DNA from: a bacterium
GTDB taxonomy: Bacteria; Pseudomonadota; Alphaproteobacteria; Rhizobiales; JAKIUO01
NCBI GenBank assembly: GCA_024228495.1
Contig: JAAETJ010000337.1
Coordinates: 1 to 34,089 of the forward strand
DNA length: 34,089 nt
Reading direction: 5' to 3'
Position numbers and translations under genes: made by a program. How positions within the stretch are numbered: position 1 is the stretch's first letter; every line of letters starts with the position of its first letter. Below are positions 25,993 through 34,070 of the stretch, one piece after another. The notes under the pieces are model-generated. The model worked only from the letters and a program-made list of their open reading frames with translations, was not told where the DNA came from and ran no database searches.

Positions 25993-26364
25993 ATGAGCGC
26001 GAAAATTGATGAAACTGTTTTGCTAGATACCAGCTTTCTGGCCAAGTTCACACTTGGAAGTTTTGAGCTTGAACAAGAAGTTTTACTGATGTTTGTTGAT
26101 CAGTCGGCACTGTATCTAGAGCGTTTGAAATCTCCTAACAGCCCCAAAGACTGGTTTGAAGCGGCTCATTCTCTCAAAGGGTCAGCGCGTGGTATTGGTG
26201 CTTTTGCCGTTGGCAAGCGGGCGGCACAGTTGGAAAAGGTTGACGAGCCGCTCAACGCCTCAATTCGCACAGCAATCTTGTCTTTGTTGCAAAGCGATCT
26301 GGAAGAAACCAAAGACGCCATATTAAGACATCTTGAAGTCAGCGATGATGCGGTCTTGATTTAG
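25993..26364 (+). CDS. HPt (histidine phosphotransfer) domain protein
   Basis: A 123-residue single-domain phosphotransfer protein. The signature HSLKGSARGIGA puts the phospho-His at residue 59 and is followed by the helical hairpin (AVGKRAAQLEKVDEPLNASI). GGGAG eight bases before 25993 makes this ATG preferable to the GTG at 25924 or ATG at 25960. HPt proteins shuttle phosphate between a hybrid kinase and a response regulator; neither is in the window. It starts divergently from the GPR-like gene, which hints at a link between phosphorelay and polar growth; that is inference. The ferredoxin gene follows 167 bases later on the same strand. Confidence 0.9.
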   Translation: MSAKIDETVLLDTSFLAKFTLGSFELEQEVLLMFVDQSALYLERLKSPNSPKDWFEAAHSLKGSARGIGAFAVGKRAAQLEKVDEPLNASIRTAILSLLQSDLEETKDAILRHLEVSDDAVLI

Positions 26365-26442
26365 GAACTGATCTAACGGATATATGTCCTGGCCACGGAT
26401 TATGGACTTAAAATCAGTTTTTGCCTATGATCGTAACCCTCA

Positions 26443-26471
26443 ACAGGTCCTGGGTTGATCCAGATGCCTGT
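26443..26471 (+). promoter_or_regulatory. Hairpin in the ferredoxin leader
   Basis: ACAGG (26443-26447) pairs with CCTGT (26467-26471), and CTGG (26450-26453) with CCAG (26460-26463). It ends about 60 bases before the ferredoxin ATG. It might be a leader structure; no T-run follows. Confidence 0.3.
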
Positions 26472-26531
26472 CACTCAATCAATTGTCTTGTCTCTCAGGG
26501 ATATGACCGAGCTATGTGTCAAAGGATCACA

Positions 26532-26852
26532 ATGCCAACCATCAATTATATTGACCCCACAGGGAAAAAGCACACCGTTGAAGCGCAAACGGGCCAGACC
26601 TTGATGGAAGTTGCAATCAAACATCTAGTGCCCGGGATCATTGCCGAATGTACAGGAGCCTGTTCGTGCGCAACCTGCCATGTTTATGTCGATGAAGAAT
26701 GGCGTGAAACAACCGGCCAAGCCAGTGATATGGAAGACGATATGCTGGATTTTGCCGTTGACGTTCAGGACAATAGCCGTCTGTCATGTCAGATAAATAT
26801 TACTGACGACATGGATGGTATGACAGTGCGCGTCCCTGAACGCCAGCACTGA
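26532..26852 (+). CDS. [2Fe-2S] ferredoxin, adrenodoxin type
   Basis: A 106-residue electron carrier. Cluster ligands are Cys40, Cys46, Cys49 and Cys86 (ECTGACSCATCHVYV, then LSCQI), the C-x5-C-x2-C...C spacing of the adrenodoxin/FdxB group; Cys44 is an extra, non-ligand Cys common in this group. Acidic partner-binding residues follow (DEEW, DMEDDMLD). AAAGGA about 6 bases before 26532 fixes the start; the reading frame is open further upstream but without a domain. Such ferredoxins serve Fe-S cluster assembly or cytochrome P450 systems. No partner reductase is nearby. Confidence 0.95.
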   Translation: MPTINYIDPTGKKHTVEAQTGQTLMEVAIKHLVPGIIAECTGACSCATCHVYVDEEWRETTGQASDMEDDMLDFAVDVQDNSRLSCQINITDDMDGMTVRVPERQH

Positions 26853-26896
26853 TCGATTACGTCTCAATCACTAGTCTGGTTCAAAATGCCAGAAAA

Positions 26897-26949
26897 CAAT
26901 CTCGCTCTTTTGCGCCCCACGGAGAAGAAAGTGGGAAAGAGCGAGATTG
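26897..26949. terminator. Bidirectional hairpin terminator between ferredoxin and cytochrome genes
   Basis: CAATCTCGCTCTTT (26897-26910) pairs perfectly with AAAGAGCGAGATTG (26936-26949). Inside, CCCAC pairs with GTGGG. It sits between two convergent genes, so it can end both transcripts. No long T-run follows, so it may work with Rho or as a 3' stabiliser. Confidence 0.75.
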
Positions 26950-26978
26950 CACCCTGGGAGGGATAGGTAGAGAGGGCT

Positions 26979-27518
26979 CTACTTTTCTGTCAGAGTTTCA
27001 AGGTCTTCGCCGCCTGTTGCGGTATGGCAGAAGATGCAGCCCTTTTCAGCTCCCTTCGCAACACGACCAGCCAGTTGCATCTTTTTGGGGTTGGTCATTA
27101 GCGCGCCGGCTTTGTTATATTTGGCCCAGAACCAGTCTTTGTTCTTGGTGTCATAGCCAGCTTCGCGTTTGAACATTACAGTATAGGCACCAAGGAACTT
27201 GTTGGGATTGTCATAGACAGTGGCGACTGAAGCCTCCTTGCCAATATGATTGACCTTGACGAGGACTTTGCCGGTTTTTCCGCCAACAGTGATTGTTTTA
27301 CTAAGGACTTGCTGAATGGCACCATGGGGCTCATTACCTTCAAATGGGCGCACATTGATGCGGCTGGGGCCAACAAATTCCACTTTTTCAAGAGTGGACC
27401 AAAGGCTTTTCGCGAAAGAAATATCATCTTTATTTCCGAACGGGGCGGACGAAGCCGCGAATGTAAATGAAAAGAGGGCAGCCATCGCTGCCAACGCAAG
27501 CTTGTTTGTTTTCTTCAT
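26979..27518 (-). CDS. Cytochrome P460 / cytochrome c'-beta family protein
   Basis: A 179-residue periplasmic c-type haem protein. The signal peptide is MKKTNKLALAAMAALFSFTF, cut near ASSA. The single haem site is CIFCH at residues 161-165 near the C terminus, as in this family. The WFWAKYNKAG and FKREAGYDTKNKDW segments at about 116-138 match the beta-sheet fold shared by P460 and c'-beta. P460 enzymes oxidise hydroxylamine and need a haem-Lys cross-link, whereas c'-beta proteins bind NO. I cannot tell which this is: several Lys are present but the cross-linking one cannot be assigned by eye. The AGGAG upstream is rather far from the ATG. It is a single gene. Confidence 0.82.
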   Translation of the reverse strand: MKKTNKLALAAMAALFSFTFAASSAPFGNKDDISFAKSLWSTLEKVEFVGPSRINVRPFEGNEPHGAIQQVLSKTITVGGKTGKVLVKVNHIGKEASVATVYDNPNKFLGAYTVMFKREAGYDTKNKDWFWAKYNKAGALMTNPKKMQLAGRVAKGAEKGCIFCHTATGGEDLETLTEK

Positions 27519-27776
27519 GATAGTAAGTTTCGCTCCTGTTAAAGGTTCTACGACGGGACAAACCCGTAATCGACGACAGGTCTGATATGGAACAGACGAG
27601 TTACATCAATATTTTAGGAGAAAGGGGGAACACAGTCATATCATATGAGTTCATATATCCGTGATCGAGAATTGATCGCTAAATTGGATATAAGATGAAT
27701 TAATCACGTCGAAGGGTGTTGATGTGTCAAAGACCTGCTGGTTTTGATGATCATTGCTACAATGTAAGGAAAAATA

Positions 27777-28433
27777 ATGAGTGTTCATGTCTGTGCCGAT
27801 CACGCACGCAAAGATGGCCTTTTCGACCGTTTTGTCTCCCCGTGGCTGGTGCATAGGGCTTGTTCTTTGTCGCCCATCGCAGAGCAACGGCAAAAAATAG
27901 TCCCACTGGCGCAAGGTGTGATCGTTGAGCTTGGCATGGGCTCGGGGCTCAATATGCCGTTTTACGATGCCGACAAGGTAAAAAAGCTGATCGGCATTGA
28001 TCCGGGTGCAGCGCTCATGAACAAGGCGCACATGATCGCCAAAACAATGTCCTTCGATGTGGACCTGCACATTGTTGGCGCTGAGGATATTCCGCTCGAA
28101 GACCAAAGCGTCGATACGGTATTGGTCACCTACAGCTTTTGCACCATCCCGGATAATGCGGGCGCGGTTCGTGAAGCGCGACGGATTTTAAGGCCAGGCG
28201 GCCGTTTACTGTTTAGCGAGCATGGTATCAGCGACAAGGTCAGCACCGCGAAGTGGCAGAACCGTCTCAATGGTATTTGGGGGAAGGTAGCTGGTGGTTG
28301 CCATCTGAATCGCAATATTGAGAGCTTGTTGCTGGGTGAGGGGTTTGAGATTGCGGAGATTGAAAAAAAGCGCATGTCTGGCGTACCTGGTTTGCTCGGC
28401 TTCAACTATCGCGGCATCGCCAGGCCACGATAA
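27777..28433 (+). CDS. Class I SAM-dependent methyltransferase (METTL7/UbiE-like)
   Basis: A 218-residue cytoplasmic methyltransferase. The SAM-binding motif I is VELGMGSGLNMPFYD at about 49-63, followed by the acidic end of strand 2 (IGIDPG), motif II/III VGAEDIPLEDQSVDTVLVTY (about 100-120) and motif IV ARRILRPGGRLLFSEHG (about 135-150). The C-terminal GCHLNRNIESLLLGEGFEI segment is typical of METTL7-type enzymes that act on thiols or lipids. AAGGA before ATG 27777 supports the start. It converges with the MFS gene, with 7 bases between stops. The substrate is unknown. Confidence 0.9.
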   Translation: MSVHVCADHARKDGLFDRFVSPWLVHRACSLSPIAEQRQKIVPLAQGVIVELGMGSGLNMPFYDADKVKKLIGIDPGAALMNKAHMIAKTMSFDVDLHIVGAEDIPLEDQSVDTVLVTYSFCTIPDNAGAVREARRILRPGGRLLFSEHGISDKVSTAKWQNRLNGIWGKVAGGCHLNRNIESLLLGEGFEIAEIEKKRMSGVPGLLGFNYRGIARPR

Positions 28434-28440
28434 ATTGGCG

Positions 28441-29637
28441 TCATTCCACCGTTTTGGCTTTGGGCGCAAGGCCGACATGCTCGAAGCCGGGTTCGGGGTG
28501 GCGGGGCACAAGGCGGGCTAGCAATAGCGAGATGAACGCAAAGCCGGCACCGATCAGAAACACCGCCGAGGGGTTTTGCAACCAGACATAGCCGAGCATC
28601 ACTGGTAGAGACACGGCGGCGATATGGTTGATCGAGAACGCGACACCTGCGGTTGGGGCTATGTCCTTTGGATCAGCGATTTTCTGGAAATATGTTTTGA
28701 TGGCAACAGCCATCGCAAAAAAACCATGATCGGCCACATATAGAACCGCCGCGAGCGTGGCGTTCTCGACAAAGGCATAGGTGGAGAATATGATGATCAG
28801 CCCAATATATTCCAGCGTCAACGCCGAGCGTTCACCAACATGTCGGATCAGCTTGCCGATTTTTGGTGCAAAAAACATATTGAACAGGTGATTGATCAAA
28901 AACAAGGTGGTGATGGCGCCAACCGAGTAGCCAAATTTTTCCACTATCATGAAACCGGCAAAGACGATAAAAATCTGACGCCGCGCCCCGCCCATAAAGG
29001 TCAGGGCATAAAAGAGCCAGTAGCGTTGCCGCATGAGGAGCTTTTTGTGCTGTTCCACATGTTGCGGAAACAACGGGTATTTGATCATGACAAAGGCTAG
29101 TAGTGCCGCAGTCAGTGCGGCAGCGATCAGATAAATCTGCCAGTAGGGGAGCCCCAGAAGGCTCCAGGTGAGATAGATCAACACATAGGCTATAAGGGAT
29201 GCAAACGAACCTGCCGCGACAATCTTGCCAAGCCCATAGGCTGCTTCATTCTTGGGCAGCCATTGCAGGGATAAAGACTGGTTCATGGTCTCGAAGTAAT
29301 GAAACCCTAGCGACATGATGAGGGTGGTGATATAAAATCCATATTCATTGGGAAGCAGGCCGGTCATCGCCGTGCCAGCCGCCAGCACCAGCAAAGACAC
29401 ATAAGCCAGATATTGCTCGCGCAAGAACAGGACGAGCAAGATGGCGCCAAATGCCAGAAATCCGGGAATTTCGCGCACCGAACCGACAATACCGATCTCG
29501 CGGCCGGTAAAACCAATTTCTGAAACCGTAAAATTATTGACCAGCGTATGCCATGTCTGATGCGATAATTGCATGGCAATAGTCAGCAATATTAGCATCG
29601 TGAGAGGGGAGTATAGGCCGGTTTTATTCTTGTTCAT
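28441..29637 (-). CDS. MFS transporter
   Basis: A 398-residue inner-membrane carrier with 12 likely helices, in two halves of six split by a cytoplasmic stretch near residues 190-205 (FPQHVEQHKKLLMRQR). A GREIGIVGSVREIPGFLAFG segment between helices 1 and 2 and SLSLQWLPKNEAAYGLGKIV between helices 4 and 5 are visible. The family (a proton- or drug-type permease) is clear, but the substrate is not. GAGGCG before the ATG at 29637 gives a ribosome site. It is divergent from the universal stress gene. Confidence 0.88.
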   Translation of the reverse strand: MNKNKTGLYSPLTMLILLTIAMQLSHQTWHTLVNNFTVSEIGFTGREIGIVGSVREIPGFLAFGAILLVLFLREQYLAYVSLLVLAAGTAMTGLLPNEYGFYITTLIMSLGFHYFETMNQSLSLQWLPKNEAAYGLGKIVAAGSFASLIAYVLIYLTWSLLGLPYWQIYLIAAALTAALLAFVMIKYPLFPQHVEQHKKLLMRQRYWLFYALTFMGGARRQIFIVFAGFMIVEKFGYSVGAITTLFLINHLFNMFFAPKIGKLIRHVGERSALTLEYIGLIIIFSTYAFVENATLAAVLYVADHGFFAMAVAIKTYFQKIADPKDIAPTAGVAFSINHIAAVSLPVMLGYVWLQNPSAVFLIGAGFAFISLLLARLVPRHPEPGFEHVGLAPKAKTVE

Positions 29638-29755
29638 TCTTTGCGCCTCGTGACCTGCATAAATTAGTTTGGGGTCATGCTAATTTATACTGGTAATTAC
29701 CCCTAGGTTATCCTATCTGTCTGTTAGTCGAAACAAAAGAATATCGGAGAGTATA

Positions 29756-30178
29756 ATGAGCGAAAAAATTCTCGTCCCCCTCGATCTTTCTCATGCAGGT
29801 GCCAAGGTACTGGATACGGCCCGCGAAATGGCGGAACGCAGAGGTGCCGATTTGGTCTTGATGACTGTTTTGCCGGCCATTCCTGCCATTGTCGACAGTT
29901 ACATAGCTAACGATTATCAAGAAAAAGCGCTGGCCGAGACCAGAGCAGCACTTAATCAAAGGCTTGAAGAAAAGGGTCTGGCAAAAGATCACTATGAACT
30001 CATCATCAAGCACGGCTCACCTTATGACGAAGTGATAAAGCTTGCCCAAAAGATTGATGCCAGTGTTATTGTCGTGGCATCTCATGCACCACAAACAGCT
30101 GGTGACTACCTGCTTGGTAGTACCGCCTCCAAGATCGTTCGCCATGCTACTTGTTCGGTGTTCGTGGTGAGGATCTAA
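29756..30178 (+). CDS. Universal stress protein (UspA family)
   Basis: A 140-residue single-domain protein. It starts MSEKILVPLDLSHAGAKVLD, with the conserved first strand and Asp. The C-terminal part is VVASHAPQTAGDYLLGSTAS then KIVRHATCSVFVVRI. The glycine-rich ATP-loop reads A-x2-Ala-Gly...LLGSTA, so the G-x2-G-x9-G(S/T) pattern of ATP-binding members is only partly kept. GGAGAG before the ATG supports the start. It overlaps the convergent methyltransferase by 4 bases at the 3' end. It is expected to be induced by starvation or stress. Confidence 0.93.
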   Translation: MSEKILVPLDLSHAGAKVLDTAREMAERRGADLVLMTVLPAIPAIVDSYIANDYQEKALAETRAALNQRLEEKGLAKDHYELIIKHGSPYDEVIKLAQKIDASVIVVASHAPQTAGDYLLGSTASKIVRHATCSVFVVRI

Positions 30179-31191
30179 ATAAGTGTTCTGAAAATTTGCA
30201 CTTGATCCGGGCTAAGGATTTGCATACGGATTTTTTCTGATCGGGAATGATAGGTCGGTTCGAAAATGACCGTGCGCTCCATCAGGCTATCGAGTTCGGC
30301 TGCGTTCAGTGGTCGGACAAAAACCAGGTACATGCGACGCGGATTGGCGCGATAGGACGAGGTGATTCGCGCCAGTACTGTCTCAAGCACTTCCCGATCG
30401 AAGCTGTCATTGAACAAAAAGACACCCTTGCTATCGGGAATGGGGAAATCGACGGCATCTATCAACAGGCAATCTACATCGCGGCATTTCATCAAGCTGC
30501 GTGGGAATTGGGCGATATTCATATTGGCGTCGTCATGCAGTTCACTGGCAAACTCGACGCCGATGATCTTGCGGAACGGGTACAGGCTGGCCAATATCAG
30601 GGCGCGACCACGGCCAGCGCCATAATCGACAAAGGTAAAGTCTCTCAGTTGATCTTGTATTTGCGCCATGGCCCAGTTAAAGCTCAGGCGGTGTATGGGA
30701 TGATAATTATGGCCGAATGGTTTGTTGGGGCTGTCAATCGTCAGCTTATCCAGAGAGACAAAACCCTTGGCAGGCACAAAAAACAGCTTTTCAATCGCAT
30801 GGTCATAACTCATTTCCTGAGTTAGATGTAGGAGCTTGCGATAATCCTTGTTGAGATTTTCGGGCTTGGAATGGTGTTTGATGGATCGAGCTGTCTGTTT
30901 GACGCGACTCGAAAGTTCCTGCCCCGTGATTTCGGTGGCCCTGGAAATACCTGTCCGGCTTTTGCTGAGGCCGGTGCGGCCCATTTTAATGAGCGCGCGT
31001 GTCGATTCCTTTTTCAAAAGGCGATGAAAGAATAGGGATACAGCAGCAGGTTTCAGGCCTAGATTGCGCAAGTGGTTCATCAGGCCAGAAGATGGCTGTT
31101 TTGCTGTTGTCGGGACTAAGTCCTGGCTCGGTCGCATGCGGTCTGTTTTCCCTGAAGCAAGGCTGGAGGTTATGTTTTTCAATATTCCCAT
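30175..31191 (-). CDS. SAM-dependent methyltransferase with a basic N-terminal extension
   Basis: A 338-residue protein. Residues 1-110 are basic and low-complexity with no fold I recognise. Residues about 185-320 hold a class I methyltransferase domain: motif I FVDYGAGRGRALILAS at about 187-202, IGVEFASELHDDA after strand 2, then CLLIDAVDFPIPDSKGVFLF (about 244-263). This V-D-[YL]-G-[AS]-G-x-G-R motif is shared with a family of uncharacterised bacterial methyltransferases; the substrate may be protein or lipid. The conserved segment before motif I (PFGHNYHPIHRLSFNWAMAQ) also matches that family. The divergent neighbour is the sigma-factor operon. Confidence 0.8.
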   Translation of the reverse strand: MGILKNITSSLASGKTDRMRPSQDLVPTTAKQPSSGLMNHLRNLGLKPAAVSLFFHRLLKKESTRALIKMGRTGLSKSRTGISRATEITGQELSSRVKQTARSIKHHSKPENLNKDYRKLLHLTQEMSYDHAIEKLFFVPAKGFVSLDKLTIDSPNKPFGHNYHPIHRLSFNWAMAQIQDQLRDFTFVDYGAGRGRALILASLYPFRKIIGVEFASELHDDANMNIAQFPRSLMKCRDVDCLLIDAVDFPIPDSKGVFLFNDSFDREVLETVLARITSSYRANPRRMYLVFVRPLNAAELDSLMERTVIFEPTYHSRSEKIRMQILSPDQVQIFRTLI

Positions 31192-31522
31192 TGGAAATGA
31201 CGCGAACCTTTTTATGCAATCCAGGGTCTAAACAGACGGTAAACGGGCGCACTCGAAATAAAATAAATGCTGGTTGTTGACCTTAAAGCATTTTTTAGGA
31301 CAGTGTAAGTTACAATTGTCGCACTAATTTGGCGTAGCTGGTTTTTGCGTTTCACGCCCTGATGTGGCATTTCAAGCTGTATATGTCATGCTTTTCCCCG
31401 AGGTGCCCACAAGGCTGGTTTGGTGATGGCGCGATAGTGTAAGATAATATACTCGAGATGATTCTCCTTGCCACAACTAGGCAAGCGGGAACCTATGGCG
31501 GGTTTTAGGGGTATCTTTTGCA
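31192..31522. other. 331-bp divergent region upstream of the sigma-factor operon
   Basis: No gene seen. It contains CTTGCC / GGCAAG (31467-31485), a 6-bp inverted repeat just upstream of the candidate ECF promoter described separately. The rest is AT-rich. Confidence 0.4.
31488..31516 (+). promoter_or_regulatory. Candidate ECF-sigma promoter in front of the sigma-factor gene
   Basis: GGAACC at 31488-31493 is a classic -35 element for ECF sigma factors, and GTATCT lies 17 bases downstream at 31511-31516. It would place the transcript start at or just before the sigma ATG (31523), a nearly leaderless message. It suggests autoregulation. Single-site motif match only. Confidence 0.4.
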
Positions 31523-32065
31523 ATGCAGCCACGCGAACAAGAATTTGACCAGCATGAGGGATGGCAGCGTGAAAACTGGCTGCGTCAAAAACGCTTTGCA
31601 CTTGTTTTGTCTGGAGATGATCGCGCTGCGAATATGCTTGTCGAGCGCCTGACACTGATGGGCGGCCGCTCACCAAATTCAGACCTTTCGTCCTCGGCAT
31701 TTGAATATTATCAATTGAAAAAGCTCTATGAACTTTGGGTCAATGAAGTCAAAGACATCGAACAAAGCACGCTTATATTTCAGGCCGGATACGAAAATGA
31801 AGCCATCCAAAAAGGGCTTGACCCTTCTTTAGCAAAAATCCTGGGTGAGTTACCAACCCTGCACCGGGCCTTGCTATTACTCATCTATGGCGAGAATTTT
31901 TCTTATGCAGCAACGGCGCAGCTTCTGGATATTTCCATTGAGGAATTGATGGGGGCGCTGGCATCGGCGCAGCAGCGGTTTAGTGAACAAGATCCTCCGC
32001 TAACGGGTATGTGCACCGCATCGATGGCAGAGCCAGCTGAGGGGGTGGCGCATGACGCAACTTAG
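31523..32065 (+). CDS. ECF-type RNA polymerase sigma factor, atypical
   Basis: A 180-residue protein. Residues about 108-155 resemble sigma region 4: ILGELPTLHRALLLLIYGEN, then YAATAQLLDISIEELMGALA. The N-terminal half (about 20-75) should be region 2, but the usual DxxQxxF signature is weak, so promoter melting contacts may be unusual. The start codon is uncertain because there is no clear ribosome site; if the promoter at 31488 is real the message may be leaderless. The gene overlaps the next by 14 bases (ATG at 32052, stop at 32063-32065), so the two are translationally coupled, as in sigma/anti-sigma pairs. Confidence 0.72.
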   Translation: MQPREQEFDQHEGWQRENWLRQKRFALVLSGDDRAANMLVERLTLMGGRSPNSDLSSSAFEYYQLKKLYELWVNEVKDIEQSTLIFQAGYENEAIQKGLDPSLAKILGELPTLHRALLLLIYGENFSYAATAQLLDISIEELMGALASAQQRFSEQDPPLTGMCTASMAEPAEGVAHDAT

Positions 32066-32984
32066 CGATGAAATCCTTATAGCTTATGGTGATGGTGAGC
32101 TTGGCGCAGCGCAAATTTGTCTCGTCGACAAGGTGTTTGCTACTGATCATGCAACGCACGAGCAATTTCAACGCCTGCAATCCACTGGTCGGCGATTGTC
32201 ACAGGCCTTTTCTTCCATGTTGCAGGCGGAAGCCAAGCAAGTGGCGATTGATCACGCGTCAAATGCCCCCGTACGAGCAGAAAAACCGGTTGAGGCTCCT
32301 CGTCAAGCCCCCCGACAAGTTATATTGATGCCCGCAATGGCAGCTGGCATAGTGCTCGTATCGCTTGGTGCGGTTGGGGGTTATCTGGCCAGTAATTCTG
32401 TTGGCAGCGGTGGGCCGGGCGAAGATCCCTTTGCCAACAGCTTTTGGAATAATGAACGAGTGAGCACTGAACAGGTGCGCTCGAAGGCGTTAACGAAAGA
32501 TTTGATGGAGCCCAAAACAACCGCGGCGACAAGCCGTCGAAAGGCTGGATCGCCGGAAAAATGGTATGAATCTGTTGCCGCTCGCCATAAAAGTGATGCG
32601 GCGCGCCTGCTTGATCAATATACTGGTAAAAGTCGCAATTATGAACTGGCCCTGTTTCAGTTTACCGATACTCAAATCTCCCCGTCCCTGATCCCGATAT
32701 TGCGTGACGAGGGCATGACCTTTGTTGGCGCATCGCCAGTGCAGATCAAGGGCCAAAAATATGCCAGGCTAGCATATCGTGACAAGAGCAATGGGGCTGT
32801 GCCGGTCGGGCTGTATGTGGGCAATCAGAGCGGTGGCTCATTGACACTGGAACGAGGTTATCGCGGAGATGAAAACTATGTCCGATGGCGGCAGGGCACG
32901 CGCAGCTATATGCTAATCGGTGCAGTACCACACTGGCGCTTGATTGTTTTGTGTGCATCCGTGCAAAGCCAGCTCGTTAAGTAA
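32052..32984 (+). CDS. Membrane anti-sigma factor
   Basis: A 310-residue protein. The N-terminal domain starts MTQLSDEILIAYGDGELGAA, the usual opening of anti-sigma domains. It lacks the zinc-binding H-x3-C-x2-C motif, so it is not the ZAS type. A membrane helix lies at about 96-118 (MPAMAAGIVLVSLGAVGGYL). The C-terminal domain (about 175-310) is probably periplasmic, with segments such as GQKYARLAYRDKSNGAVPVG and YVRWRQGTRSYMLIG. It would hold the sigma factor at the membrane until an envelope signal arrives. Translation is coupled to the sigma gene. Confidence 0.82.
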   Translation: MTQLSDEILIAYGDGELGAAQICLVDKVFATDHATHEQFQRLQSTGRRLSQAFSSMLQAEAKQVAIDHASNAPVRAEKPVEAPRQAPRQVILMPAMAAGIVLVSLGAVGGYLASNSVGSGGPGEDPFANSFWNNERVSTEQVRSKALTKDLMEPKTTAATSRRKAGSPEKWYESVAARHKSDAARLLDQYTGKSRNYELALFQFTDTQISPSLIPILRDEGMTFVGASPVQIKGQKYARLAYRDKSNGAVPVGLYVGNQSGGSLTLERGYRGDENYVRWRQGTRSYMLIGAVPHWRLIVLCASVQSQLVK

Positions 32985-33017
32985 TGAAGTGTGTGAAGAC
33001 TTAAGAGGAAACAAACA

Positions 33018-33839
33018 ATGAGTTGGCGTTTTGTGTGTCTGGTCTGTTCCATTTTGTTTGTTTGCTTGCCGCTCAAAGCGTCTGAAAAATCAAATCAATC
33101 TTCAGTTCTCAATGGTAAACATGCTCCGTTACTGGACCGGTTGGTCGCAGCCTATCCAGATTTTTTGAGCGGCCATGATGGTTCCAGGGTGATCTGGCGT
33201 GATGGCAGCACCATGCCTTTTGACGATGGAAAATCTGGTAAAAGTTTTGAGCGCAGGCTGAAAGCACCCGATCTGCAAGATCAGTTTTTCGCTCCTTACC
33301 TTAAAGGTGACAAAGGACTGCCTCCCGCCAAAAATCATGATCCGGGGCGGGTGCGCTATCAGCCGTTTTTCAACAAGATGTACGGGGATTGCCGCAAGCG
33401 CCAGGTGAATAATAAACTACAGACCATCGTGTGGCTGCCAGGGCATGGGGGGAGCAAAGTCAAGGTCACCTCGGTCAATGGGGTTGCTGACCAATTACAA
33501 AAAATATCCCATGAACTTGATTTGCTAATCAACAAGCAGCCAGGTATGACGAAATTCCTGTCACCTATTTCAGGGATCTATAATTGCCGTCTGATTGCTG
33601 GCACCGAGCGCTATAGTGTTCATGCATATGGGGCGGCGATTGATATCAATGTCAAACAGGCTCATTACTGGCGCTGGTCCAAACCGGGAAAGGGGGGGCT
33701 GTATCACTGGCGCAATAAAATTCCCTTAGAGATCGTCGAAATTTTTGAACGCCACGGTTTCATCTGGGGTGGCAAGTGGTATCACTATGACACCATGCAT
33801 TTTGAATATCGCCCCGAATTGCTGTCTGGCGTTCAATAG
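33018..33839 (+). CDS. Periplasmic M15-family peptidase (DD-/LD-carboxypeptidase-like)
   Basis: A 273-residue secreted peptidase. A signal peptide spans about 1-22 (MSWRFVCLVCSILFVCLPLK). The M15 zinc motifs are visible: SVHAYGAAID at about 200-209 (S-x-H-x-x-G-x-A-x-D) and HFEYRPEL near the C terminus, with the third ligand His in MHFEY. Such enzymes trim peptidoglycan peptides or cross-links. AGAGGA eight bases before the ATG, only 34 bases after the anti-sigma stop, makes it the third gene of the sigma operon, so the peptidase is a likely target of that regulon. This C-terminal motif layout is shared with VanY-like enzymes. Confidence 0.88.
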   Translation: MSWRFVCLVCSILFVCLPLKASEKSNQSSVLNGKHAPLLDRLVAAYPDFLSGHDGSRVIWRDGSTMPFDDGKSGKSFERRLKAPDLQDQFFAPYLKGDKGLPPAKNHDPGRVRYQPFFNKMYGDCRKRQVNNKLQTIVWLPGHGGSKVKVTSVNGVADQLQKISHELDLLINKQPGMTKFLSPISGIYNCRLIAGTERYSVHAYGAAIDINVKQAHYWRWSKPGKGGLYHWRNKIPLEIVEIFERHGFIWGGKWYHYDTMHFEYRPELLSGVQ

Positions 33840-33995
33840 ATGGGGCTAGACAGCTAAAGTTTCTATATTCTCGCTGGCGCGATGTTTTTAAACGATGCGA
33901 GTTAACTATCTGCTTTGCCCCCTTGAGATCTGCCCGCTTCTCTGCTAGACAGATTTTCGACGCTACCTTGAAAGCTATAGAGCGGCTGTGCGTTT

Positions 33996-34070
33996 TGGGG
34001 ATTAGTCTAATTGGTAGGACAACGGACTCTGACTCCGTCGGTCCAGGTTCGAGTCCTGGATCCCCAGCCA
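33996..34070 (+). tRNA. tRNA-Gln (anticodon CUG)
   Basis: A complete 75-base cloverleaf including the encoded CCA. The acceptor TGGGGAT (33996-34002) pairs with ATCCCCA before G-CCA. The D-arm holds TAATTGGTAGGA. The anticodon stem is ACGGA / TCCGT (34022-34026 / 34034-34038) with loop CTCTGAC, so the anticodon is CTG (34029-34031). The T-arm reads CCAGGTTCGAGTCCTGG. The discriminator base is G, as in bacterial tRNA-Gln. Confidence 0.95.

Noticed and set aside
26385-26460. Possible tRNA-Leu fragment (GGACTTAAAATC) between the HPt and ferredoxin genes
   Set aside because: Only the anticodon-arm-like words match. There is no acceptor stem, and the T-arm lacks the GTTCGA core.
31386-31700. Minus-strand ORF overlapping the sigma gene start
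   Set aside because: It overlaps the sigma coding start and promoter, and the product is not protein-like.
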